Assembly: GCA_030949605.1 (NCBI GenBank)
Contig: JAUZSH010000029.1
Location: forward strand, 1-64,000
Reading direction: 5' to 3'
DNA from: Ghiorsea sp.
Lineage (GTDB): Bacteria; Pseudomonadota; Zetaproteobacteria; Mariprofundales; Mariprofundaceae
DNA: 64,000 bases
Shown: positions 47,713 through 55,467 of the stretch, piece by piece
Numbering within the stretch: the stretch's first letter is position 1
Layout: each line of letters begins with the position of its first letter
Translations under genes and position numbers: made by a program
Notes under the pieces: model-generated
Database searches by the model: none
The model's input: the letters and a program-made list of their open reading frames with translations, nothing else
What the model was told of the DNA's origin: nothing

Positions 47713-48129
47713 TTATTTAAGAAAGTCGCTCATGACTTCAATGGCTTCAACCATATTGCTCGCCAACACATCGATTTCATGCACGACATCGTCAAGGTTA
47801 GAGCTCACCGACAAAGCACCGTAAATCACATATTGGTCACCAATTTTAGCAAAAGACGACAAAGGAATAGAGATATTAGCAGACAACATGGCGTTGTTCA
47901 TTTCATGCACCATATCAGCTTTGACTTCTTCATTTTTAAACAAGTAAGCAATGCACAATACTTGATCATCCGAAGTTGAAATAAAGATGGGGAGTTCTTC
48001 CCTATCTTCCACAAGAATTTGCAACACTTCCACTTCGCCTGGAATTGCATTGACGGTAAAAAGAAAATCTTTTTCCGCATCTTGCCCACGTTCTGCCAAC
48101 TCACTCGCTAATGTTTTTAGATTTAGCAT
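47713..48129 (-). CDS. DUF2170 family protein
   Basis: 138-residue soluble protein (MLNLKTLASELAERGQDAEKDFLFTVNAIPGEVEVLQILVEDREELPIF...). DUF2170 proteins are small alpha/beta proteins repeatedly found with PspA and SpeD genes; biochemical role unknown, perhaps a chaperone-like helper. I chose ATG 48129, preceded by AAGGAGAAGAG, over the in-frame start at 48174. Confidence 0.85.
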   Translation of the reverse strand: MLNLKTLASELAERGQDAEKDFLFTVNAIPGEVEVLQILVEDREELPIFISTSDDQVLCIAYLFKNEEVKADMVHEMNNAMLSANISIPLSSFAKIGDQYVIYGALSVSSNLDDVVHEIDVLASNMVEAIEVMSDFLK

Positions 48130-48215
48130 CTCTCTTCTCCTTCTTTCTTGATCGCAACTGTAAAGCGGTGACATAATATGTCAAGACATATTATGTCACC
48201 GCCACAGCAATACCT

Positions 48216-48887
48216 TCATTTCACTTCAATTTTCTGACTGGCTCTCCATAAATAGATCAAACCCGCAACACCCGTTGCCAGCCAGATACATATCCATAAA
48301 ATCTCTGGAACACCTGTCAAATCCGACAAGCTTGCACCATCACCATAGTTACGCCCATCAATCAGGTGCAGCGGTGCGCGCACCGCATCCAGCAATATAT
48401 ACAAGCCCAAAAACTTCAATATCAACTTCGTTACCATGGCTTTTTGCAACTTCATAATACTCATAAACATGGTAAACAATACTGCCAAAATCAACCATGT
48501 CACCACATCCCTAGCATACAACACAGCAAACAGAGCAACCAAGCCCGCAAAAAAACCAGCAAGGATATTGGTATATTTATGGCTGATATCATCAGCCATT
48601 TCATAAATCAAAATACCCCACAGCACCGCGCCCATATAACCCGCCTGTAAAATCACAAAACGATAGCCACCCGTTGTGTAACACAAACCCGATCCTCTGA
48701 TGTGAATCACAATCTTTTCAATCGATCCGCCTGTCAACACCGCCGAAAGACCATGACTAATCTCATGGAAAAACGTCATAAACCAAGTGAACGGTATATT
48801 TAGCAAGGGAATATATGATAATATGAAGGCTGAAAGCAACAGAATGACAAACCCAATGTTCCACTTGTTTTCAACCACATCATCCAT
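48216..48887 (-). CDS. M50B-like membrane metallopeptidase
   Basis: 223 residues with about six TM helices and a zinc-binding HExxH inside the second (FMTFFHEISHGLSAVLTGG, residues 41-45), as in site-2-protease relatives of the M50B-like family. Such enzymes cleave within the membrane; a role in stress signalling for the PspA module is plausible. Its start overlaps the speD stop by 8 bp, so it is coupled to speD. Confidence 0.88.
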   Translation of the reverse strand: MDDVVENKWNIGFVILLLSAFILSYIPLLNIPFTWFMTFFHEISHGLSAVLTGGSIEKIVIHIRGSGLCYTTGGYRFVILQAGYMGAVLWGILIYEMADDISHKYTNILAGFFAGLVALFAVLYARDVVTWLILAVLFTMFMSIMKLQKAMVTKLILKFLGLYILLDAVRAPLHLIDGRNYGDGASLSDLTGVPEILWICIWLATGVAGLIYLWRASQKIEVK

Positions 48888-49242
48888 GCACGCCTCTTTT
48901 TACTTCTTTCATATTAACTTTCTGAGGCCTAAAGGCTGCCACCAAAGGTGCAATCGCCAACCGCGCATTGCAATCACCACAAACAAACACGTCTAGTGCC
49001 ACAAAACCAGTCTCTGGCCAAGTGTGAATACTAATATGCGACTCTGCCAACAAAACCATGCCCGTTACTCCACTATTTTCGCCAAATGAATGAAGCTTCA
49101 TATCCAAAATCGTAGCACAACAAGCCTTCGCCGCATCTGTAAGCGCCCGCTCAATATGTTGCACACTGCTCAAATGATGCGCACCATAAAAATCCAAGAG
49201 CAAATGCTTCCCTGGGGTATAAACAGTTTCTTTTGGTATCAT
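48880..49242 (-). CDS. speD: S-adenosylmethionine decarboxylase proenzyme
   Basis: 120-residue class 1b AdoMet decarboxylase. It cleaves itself before Ser68 (LLAESHISIHTWPETG) to make the pyruvoyl group. His73 and Cys88 (VFVCGDCNARL) sit at the same spacing from the Ser as in the Thermotoga enzyme. It supplies decarboxylated AdoMet for aminopropyl transfer, matching the synthase-like gene at the far end of the module. AGGAGAGGGG precedes ATG 49242. First gene of the module; 49243-49506 upstream shows only short palindromes (for example ACCTGACAGGT). Confidence 0.95.
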   Translation of the reverse strand: MIPKETVYTPGKHLLLDFYGAHHLSSVQHIERALTDAAKACCATILDMKLHSFGENSGVTGMVLLAESHISIHTWPETGFVALDVFVCGDCNARLAIAPLVAAFRPQKVNMKEVKRGVHG

Positions 49243-49506
49243 TCCCCTCTCCTCTGTGCCGACTGCCGCTTTGTCTGTTATGCCAGTTCACATCAAAGCG
49301 CATCCCAGACATCCACACGTAATCTGGTTTTGACAGTATCGTTGACATTTCGACACCCCTTCAGGGGGTTCACTTACGCTCATCTCCACAACACCTACCT
49401 GACAGGTCAGCCCTGCCTTTCTCTTTTGAGAGAATCAAGGCGAAAACAAGGGTAAAACCGCAGATGCAGCCAAAAAAGTGCGCGGTGCAGAGGTCTCTAA
49501 CATGAG

Positions 49507-49893
49507 TTACTCATCCAGCAGCCATGTGAGTGCATCATCTTTATGTTCAAAGAAACGCACTTCGCCTGAAACAAACCATGATGCTACTTTAGCGATGGTA
49601 CTTTGCCATGTGGCATGACCATAAATGGCGATTTTATGGAAGTCATTATTATGGCTCAACCCTAATTTGAAGTCATCCCATGCGGCACGAAGTTCCCAAC
49701 CTTGCATCTCTGTTGCATCAATCAAGACTTTGACATTGGGTTCTTTCACCTCTGCCAAGGCAGAGTCAATCATGGGTGTGATAATTTGATAGTCGTCGTG
49801 TGTTAGTTTACCGATAGCTTTCAGGGCTATAAAAAATTCATTATTGATGCGCTCAATACCAACGGATAAACCATGTGATTGTTGTGTGTTCAT
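49507..49893 (-). CDS. SpoIIAA-like (STAS-fold) protein
   Basis: 128-residue single-domain protein of the SpoIIAA-like family: LTHDDYQIITPMIDSALAEVKEPNVKVLIDATEMQGWELRAAWDDFKLGL, KIAIYGHATWQSTIAKVASWF and EVRFFEHKDDALTWLLDE. Members bind membranes or lipids and often occur in stress contexts. AGGAGG precedes ATG 49893. It lies just outside the SpeD-PspA module and may or may not belong to it. Confidence 0.85.
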   Translation of the reverse strand: MNTQQSHGLSVGIERINNEFFIALKAIGKLTHDDYQIITPMIDSALAEVKEPNVKVLIDATEMQGWELRAAWDDFKLGLSHNNDFHKIAIYGHATWQSTIAKVASWFVSGEVRFFEHKDDALTWLLDE

Positions 49894-50005
49894 ATCAATC
49901 CTCCTTGATGATTTGATGTCTTTTTATAATATCTTAAGCCACAAAATAATCAAGGTCTTTTGCGATGCTAACATATTCATGCCAGAGTCCTTTAACTTTA
50001 GATAA

Positions 50006-50271
50006 CTGATGTTACGCACTTTGTTGAGAAAGAATGACTCCATTTTTCATTTGTAGCGCGTAAACTGCAGTATTACCTTTATTCGTTAAAAATGAACGGT
50101 AATACAGCGATCTAAATATAGGAAGCGGGGCTTTAGCCCCGCATGAGAAGCATCATCATGCATGCGCGACTGAAGTCGCACTTCCTCAATCATGACTTTC
50201 TGCCATATGTTTTCTCGCTCCTGTGTTCTTGCGTGGAAATGACGAATTTTAGCCCGACTGCGTAACATCAG
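50006..50271. mobile_element. Type-A MITE-like element, long form, inverted copy (266 bp)
   Basis: Same ends as 32172-32475, in opposite orientation, with a perfect 8 bp direct repeat TTAGATAA (49998-50005 and 50272-50279). The right copy of that repeat contains the yggT stop codon (50272-50274). Internal hairpins GCGGGGC-TTTA-GCCCCGC and GCGACTGAAGTCGC could fold in RNA. Presumably serves as the 3' end of the yggT transcript. Confidence 0.85.
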
Positions 50272-50568
50272 TTAGATAAAGCTCATACCCAAGCGGTTCA
50301 ATGTTTGTACCAAGAAAATGTCTAAGAAGTAAACAATCATTAAAGCAATGATAGGCGACCAATCCACACCACCCATATATGGAACACGGCGACGTATGGG
50401 GAAAAGAATAGGTTCTGATATCTGATTAATCATACGTACGATAGGATTGTATGGATCGGGTGATACCCAAGACAAAACCGCACGAGCGATAACCACAATC
50501 ATGATGATATTGAGAGCAATCCCCAATACTACTGAAATCGCCTGCAATAAATAACCAATGATAAACAT
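50272..50568 (-). CDS. YggT family membrane protein
   Basis: 98 residues with two or three TM helices: IVVIARAVLSWVSPDPYNPIVRMINQISEPILFPIRRRVP is the YggT signature. Linked to osmotic or division functions in other bacteria; the mechanism is unclear. Its ATG overlaps the (frame-corrected) proC stop as TAATG, the common yggS-proC-yggT arrangement. Its stop codon lies in the target duplication of the adjacent element. Confidence 0.92.
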   Translation of the reverse strand: MFIIGYLLQAISVVLGIALNIIMIVVIARAVLSWVSPDPYNPIVRMINQISEPILFPIRRRVPYMGGVDWSPIIALMIVYFLDIFLVQTLNRLGMSFI

Positions 50569-51370
50569 TAACTTAATTCACGCGACCGCTTATGTGCTGC
50601 TTGAATGGCTTTGCGAATAGCCGTTGGAAAATTTTCTTCATACATGGTATCAAGGGCTGCTTGGGTTGTACCCCTTTACTGGAAACTTGTTCCCGCAGTG
50701 TTGCGGCATTACGTCCACTTTCAGCAAGCATTTTACCTGCACCAAAGGCTGTTTGATTGGTAAGCTTAGCTGAAAGCTCTGTTGAGAGCCCTAGTGATTC
50801 AGCCGCTGCCTGCATGGCTTCAGCCAGTAAAAAGAAGTAAGCAGGGCCACTACCAGAAATGGCAGTGACGGCATGTAGTTTTTTTTCCGTATCGACCCAT
50901 GCCGTTTCACCTGAAGCTGCCAATACATATTCAGCATCATCTTTGTGGATTTGGTTTTCATCACTAAACAATACCGACATGCCAGCACCAAGCATGGCTG
51001 GGGTATTGGGCATGACGCGAACAAATGCTATATCTTGTCGGCCAGCAGCATCTCTAAGTGTTTCTATGCTTGCTCCAGCGGCGATGCTAACCATCGTTGT
51101 CGTGGTGGGTATCCTACTTCCAATGCCAGTAAGCGCCTTGACAATAACTTGAGGTTTAACCGCTAAAACAACGATATCAGCATGTTCAACTGCTGCATAA
51201 TTATCTGATGTTGTATGCACAGCATAGGTCGTGCTAAGGGTCGTAAGTTTGGCTTCATCAGTGTCGGTAATCGTAATGTTAGCAGCACTATGCCCCGCTT
51301 TGATTAAGCCAGAGACCAATGCTTCAGCCATATTTCCGCCACCGATAAATGTAATATGTTTTGTTTTCAT
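50568..51370 (-). pseudogene. proC: Pyrroline-5-carboxylate reductase, single-base frameshift
   Basis: Last step of proline synthesis. MKTKHITFIGGGNMAEALVSGLIKAGH (NADPH site), VLAVKPQ, RVMPNTPAMLGAGM and GSGPAYFFLLAEAM are intact. At CCCC 50671-50674 the minus-strand G run is one short: VSSKGVQPKQ instead of SSKGGTTQAALDTMYEE, so the frame runs on to 50573. Adding one G restores the family C-terminus ending KRSRELS and a stop overlapping the yggT start. For a biosynthetic gene with no other damage a sequencing error is most likely. Start ATG 51370 with AGGAAAAAA. Confidence 0.92.
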
Positions 51371-51377
51371 TTTTTTC

Positions 51378-51998
51378 CTAAGTTTCACCAAAAATTTCTG
51401 AGCCAACACGAATCATCGTTGCCCCTTCTTCTACAGCAATGCGCCAGTCATTGCTCATGCCCATACACAACGCTGTTGCTTTTGAATGGCTGCGCAATAT
51501 ATCATCCCTACACTGATGCAACAGCTTAAAAGATGTGCGGGTATCACCACCCTTGGCCGCCATACCCATCAGCCCAACCAACTCCAGTTTATGTATAGTG
51601 GAAAATTCTTCTAAAAACAAGGGTAAGTCGGATGGGAGAACACCTTGTTTTTGAGGTTCGCCTGAAATGTTGACCTGAATAAGCGTCGGTAAAGGCGTTG
51701 TACCGACATGTTTGGCAACGGCTTCAGCGGCTTCAATATTACAGCATGAATGCCACATATATGCGAACCTGCCGACATATTTAGCTTTGTTTTTTTGCAA
51801 AGGACCAATCATATGCCAGTGTAGATTTGGAAACTGTTGCGCCCTATCACGCAAGTTCTGTGGCTTGGATTCGCCGAAATCCACTTGCCCCATCTGAGCT
51901 AAAACTTGGATATTGGTATTTGTGGTATATTTGGATACTGCAATAAGCTGCGTGGATTGCGGTAAAGTATTCAAGATATTTTGCCAACGTCTAATCAT
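51378..51998 (-). CDS. YggS/PLPBP, pyridoxal-phosphate homeostasis protein
   Basis: 206-residue fold-type III PLP-binding protein without known enzyme activity, which buffers PLP. PLP-lysine in LIAVSKYTTNTNI; DFGESKPQNLRDRAQQFPNLHWHMIGPLQKNKAKYV, MGMSNDWRIAVEEGATMIRVGSEIFG are signatures. Slightly shorter at both ends than usual (about 225-235). Seven bp before proC. Confidence 0.93.
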   Translation of the reverse strand: MIRRWQNILNTLPQSTQLIAVSKYTTNTNIQVLAQMGQVDFGESKPQNLRDRAQQFPNLHWHMIGPLQKNKAKYVGRFAYMWHSCCNIEAAEAVAKHVGTTPLPTLIQVNISGEPQKQGVLPSDLPLFLEEFSTIHKLELVGLMGMAAKGGDTRTSFKLLHQCRDDILRSHSKATALCMGMSNDWRIAVEEGATMIRVGSEIFGET

Positions 51999-52001
51999 GA
52001 T

Positions 52002-53123
52002 TTACTTGACCTTATGAATGCGTAACATAAAGAAGCTTAATAGCGCATAAAACACCAATGCTTGCCCCAATAGCAGCCATACCGATATCATAGAGCTTTT
52101 CACTAAAGCAAGGGCTGCAAGCCCCATCAAGGTCGAAAAACCAACGATGATAACAACAGCTTGTGCTTGTGTGCATCCGAGATCCATGAGTCGGTGGTGC
52201 AGATGGTCTTTTCCTACATATTCAATCCATTCTCTGAAATTATGCACATCACCTCGTGCGATACGAGAAACTGTGGTGTATATCATATCAAAAATCATCA
52301 CAGAAAAGATGAGCAATGGTGCGGCATAAGCCTTGATTGCACCATCACCTGACCAATCACCCAGCACTGCAACAGAAGCCATGACCCAGCCCAAGTAGGT
52401 GCTACCGACATCACCTAAAAATGAACGCGCTTGACTATTGTATCGCGCATTATCAGGCAAGAACCCTGCGGCAGCACCTGCTAAAGCAAGGCATAGAAAT
52501 AGCATATAGGGTTGCCCTGTATGCCAAGCTAACATGCCCATAAGGAAGCATGTGACCGCCGCTAAAGATGCTGCTAGCCCATTAATACCATCCAAGAAAT
52601 TGAAAGCGTTGGTGATACCAATGACCCAAAATACAGTCAGTGCATATTCCAGCCCATTGCCCCACCATGTGTCGGGGGCAAATTGAATGGTGACATCGCA
52701 ATAAATAAGCACAGCCACTGCGGCAAGTTGCCCTGCAAGCTTGATTTTAGCTGATAGTTCTTTGATATCGTCCCATAAAGATAATAAACCTACAATCAAT
52801 GCTGAAATCACAACACCTTTAAACTCAAGAGAATAATTAAAATTGAAAAATAAGGTGATATTCACGGCGATAATGACAGCTAAACCGCCAATGCGTGGGG
52901 TAGGAATAGCATGGACGCGCCGAGCATCTGGATAATCGAGCGCATCAATATGTTTGGCAAAATCGATAATGAGCGGCATCAAGGAGAAGGTGAGCAACAG
53001 GCTGGCAAAGAAAAGAAAAATACCTTGGGTGAGTAGCCCTTGCACTTGCCATGGCACGACCAAAATCATGCCCAATATAAAGGCTGAAATACGTGTGGGG
53101 TTATGGTCTAAAAATGAAAACAT
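52002..53123 (-). CDS. WecA-like undecaprenyl-phosphate HexNAc-1-P transferase
   Basis: 373-residue polytopic (about 11 TM) phosphoglycosyltransferase. RRVHAIPTPRIGGLAVI, LWDDIKELSAKIKL, ITNAFNFLDGINGLA (Mg/substrate loop), FLGDVGSTYLGWV and GKDHLHHRLMDLG match WecA/MraY-like enzymes; the His-rich HLHHRL fits WecA rather than MraY. I chose ATG 53123 (AAGG upstream), which overlaps the DegT gene by 16 bp. It would start a lipid-linked glycan separate from the PglC-type transferase at 11829. Confidence 0.9.
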   Translation of the reverse strand: MFSFLDHNPTRISAFILGMILVVPWQVQGLLTQGIFLFFASLLLTFSLMPLIIDFAKHIDALDYPDARRVHAIPTPRIGGLAVIIAVNITLFFNFNYSLEFKGVVISALIVGLLSLWDDIKELSAKIKLAGQLAAVAVLIYCDVTIQFAPDTWWGNGLEYALTVFWVIGITNAFNFLDGINGLAASLAAVTCFLMGMLAWHTGQPYMLFLCLALAGAAAGFLPDNARYNSQARSFLGDVGSTYLGWVMASVAVLGDWSGDGAIKAYAAPLLIFSVMIFDMIYTTVSRIARGDVHNFREWIEYVGKDHLHHRLMDLGCTQAQAVVIIVGFSTLMGLAALALVKSSMISVWLLLGQALVFYALLSFFMLRIHKVK

Positions 53124-54154
53124 GCTTGCATACCTTGTTGTATCTGATGAAATTCTATATCTGCCATGTCGGCTAATAGTGGGAGTGAAATACAATGCTG
53201 CCACGCTAGGCTGGCTTGCGGGCAGAGTGTTGCTGAATGGGTGTGGTGCAAGGGCTGTTGTATGGGTTTGCTTGCGCCAATACCCCTATCACGAAGCTGT
53301 TGAATCACAATGTTTGCATGTTGTTCACTGCGCACAATATAGCGAAAATCATTGCCCACACTTTTGGCGCTGCTTTTGATAGGAGTTGCATCAAGATTGC
53401 TCAATACAGCATCATATTTTTCAGCCCACTGCCCACGTTGCTGCTGTGTTTTGTCTGCTTGTCGTATGCGTACACTCGCCAATGCTGCATGAATATTGGA
53501 AAGCTGATGGTGACCAACATATTCAGCATGAATATGTGCGGCATCGGGATTAACCATGCTGGTGATGGTTGAGATAAGAGGATGCTGGTGGCTTGCGATA
53601 AAGCCACCGTATGCAGCTCCCCACGGCTTGGTGGCATACAGTGAGCCCATGCAAATGTCACCAAAGCTACCCACAGGTTTACCATCCAATGTTGCCCCCA
53701 CCGATTGCGCAATATCTTCAATCACAGGGCAAGGGAAGGTTTGCGCAGCCAAGGGTTCAACCATGCCAAAAGGGTGTACCAAGACCAAAATATCCAGCGT
53801 ATTGGCTATGGCGAAGGCTTGCTCGGCATCCAAGGTTAAATCAACACTGCAATCCATAAACACAGGCTCTGCATTGGCAGCTTTGACGGCAAACAATAAT
53901 GAGGCACAAGCCAATGATGGGATACCGACACGAGGTTTTGTTTTGCCCTGAGTCAGTCCACGAATGGCGAGCATCAATGCCGATGTGCCTGAATCCACAG
54001 CTAAAGTGTGTGGCAGACCAAGCGCCTGAGAAATATGCTTTTCTAAACGGGTGGTGGCTTCACCCTGTGCCAGTTGTTGTGATTGGATAACTTGTGCAGC
54101 AGCCCGTTCAAACTCTGCATCAAAAGTGGGGCGTGAATGGGGAATATTTTGCAT
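53108..54154 (-). CDS. DegT/DnrJ/EryC1-family PLP-dependent enzyme
   Basis: 348-residue member of the sugar-aminotransferase family: VDSGTSALMLAIRGLTQG, IPSLACASLLFAVKAANAEPVFMD, VIEDIAQSVGATLDGKPVG and SLYATKPWGAAYGGFI, where the ATKPWGA lysine is the likely PLP anchor. The usual GGxxxT loop reads AYGGFI, and the protein is short for the family. The ATG 54154 overlaps the PIG-L stop by one base (TAATG) and is preferred to an upstream start at 54193. Confidence 0.85.
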   Translation of the reverse strand: MQNIPHSRPTFDAEFERAAAQVIQSQQLAQGEATTRLEKHISQALGLPHTLAVDSGTSALMLAIRGLTQGKTKPRVGIPSLACASLLFAVKAANAEPVFMDCSVDLTLDAEQAFAIANTLDILVLVHPFGMVEPLAAQTFPCPVIEDIAQSVGATLDGKPVGSFGDICMGSLYATKPWGAAYGGFIASHQHPLISTITSMVNPDAAHIHAEYVGHHQLSNIHAALASVRIRQADKTQQQRGQWAEKYDAVLSNLDATPIKSSAKSVGNDFRYIVRSEQHANIVIQQLRDRGIGASKPIQQPLHHTHSATLCPQASLAWQHCISLPLLADMADIEFHQIQQGMQACFHF

Positions 54155-54765
54155 TAGAGTCGGATACGAATAGGCATAAATGCTTCTGCACACGACATTT
54201 TACCCTGCACACCACGGAAATGGGATGTTGCCATCGCAATTTCAATAATATTAAGGCGTACACGGGTGCGTTCAACTTGCGAATCATGCGCTTCCAATGC
54301 CGATATTTTTAGCGTTAGTGTATCTGAAGTATCCATATAAACAGTCGGCTCGAAATGGGTTGTTGAAGGTGTTTCATATGCCAACACATTGGGTACATAG
54401 CGGGTAGCAGAGTGGGCAACCTGTGCTATTTCTCTATGGTCTTGATGGGTATCATGGATATGATTTATATATACGGTGTCAGGATTAGTTTCTTGCATGA
54501 CCGCTTCAAGGCTACACATCAAATCAAGGCTAACTTCAGGGAGCTTGGTATCCTCAAACATTCCCCAAAATACTTTTTTGACACCTAAAATTTTTGCGGC
54601 AGCTTCTTGCTCTTGGCGGCGTATTTGGGCAATCCCGCCACACTCACCTGATGTGGCAACGTAAATAAACACATCATCCCCGCGCTGTGCATGGACTGCC
54701 AAGGTGCCACCACAACCAATTTCCAAGTCATCGGGATGGGGAGCTAAGGCCAAGATGGTACTCAT
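54154..54765 (-). CDS. PIG-L/LmbE-family deacetylase
   Basis: 203-residue zinc de-N-acetylase: LALAPHPDDLEIGCGGTLA supplies the catalytic AHPDD site, with NHIHDTHQDHREIAQVAHSATRY providing further metal ligands. It would remove acetyl from a GlcNAc-type residue on a lipid-linked or nucleotide sugar. It sits between wbqC and the degT-like gene, overlapping both by 1-4 bp. Confidence 0.92.
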   Translation of the reverse strand: MSTILALAPHPDDLEIGCGGTLAVHAQRGDDVFIYVATSGECGGIAQIRRQEQEAAAKILGVKKVFWGMFEDTKLPEVSLDLMCSLEAVMQETNPDTVYINHIHDTHQDHREIAQVAHSATRYVPNVLAYETPSTTHFEPTVYMDTSDTLTLKISALEAHDSQVERTRVRLNIIEIAMATSHFRGVQGKMSCAEAFMPIRIRL

Positions 54766-55457
54766 GATATTTTATCTCCCATATTACGCACAATCACCTG
54801 CGCTTCATGACCCATGTTAAACAACAAATCAAGTACGCTCAAGTAAGGAATGAAATCACCGTGCAGTTGGGGGTAGGTGGGTGGTTGAACATTTTGAAAG
54901 TATAAGTCGAGGTTGGCTTTGGCGAACGCATCTTTTTGTAAATAGCTCCGACCTTCCGCGCCAGACAAGTAAGCTGTGCCTTGAAGGTGGGTGCAAATAT
55001 CAATCAATCGCGTGGTAGGGTCGGTGTTTTCAATGGGTAAATTTGAGGCAATATGGAGTGGTGCAGTACAGCCAAGTTGCTGCCCAAGGGCTACAATCAA
55101 AGCAATGTTTAGTGTGGAAAGATTTTGATGCTTGGCTTGTAAAATCGTTTTAATCGGTTGCCAAACCTGTTCAAAATACGGTGCTTTAGCATAGGCTTGC
55201 TCGATGCTAGATATTTGTTTTTTCGCCCAGTTACCCTGTGCAATGCCAACATCATGAATCAATTGTGGGAAACGGTATGTCACAGGCACGGTTATCCATT
55301 GCGCACCTTGTGAAGTCTTGATTTGGTTGCGGTTTTGCCATTCATTTTTATGGTATTGCACCGTATCAAGAATGACAAAAGCATCAGATATAAGCCATTT
55401 ATGAAAAAAGCCTGACCAAGGCATGTAATTGGGTTGGTGGATGGTGATTGTTGTCAT
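54762..55457 (-). CDS. WbqC-like family protein
   Basis: 231 residues: MTTITIHQPNYMPWSGFFHKWLISDAFVILDTVQYHKNEWQNRNQIKTSQG, then WITVPV, is the WbqC signature, found in O-antigen clusters where the products are suspected of modifying amino sugars. ATG 55457 follows AAAGGATAACC and is preferred to the upstream in-frame ATG at 55502. Confidence 0.88.
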   Translation of the reverse strand: MTTITIHQPNYMPWSGFFHKWLISDAFVILDTVQYHKNEWQNRNQIKTSQGAQWITVPVTYRFPQLIHDVGIAQGNWAKKQISSIEQAYAKAPYFEQVWQPIKTILQAKHQNLSTLNIALIVALGQQLGCTAPLHIASNLPIENTDPTTRLIDICTHLQGTAYLSGAEGRSYLQKDAFAKANLDLYFQNVQPPTYPQLHGDFIPYLSVLDLLFNMGHEAQVIVRNMGDKIS

Positions 55458-55467
55458 GGTTATCCTT

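Noticed and set aside
49243-49506. Small gene between speD and the SpoIIAA-like gene
   Set aside because: The frames here lack an RBS and end quickly; only short palindromes are visible.
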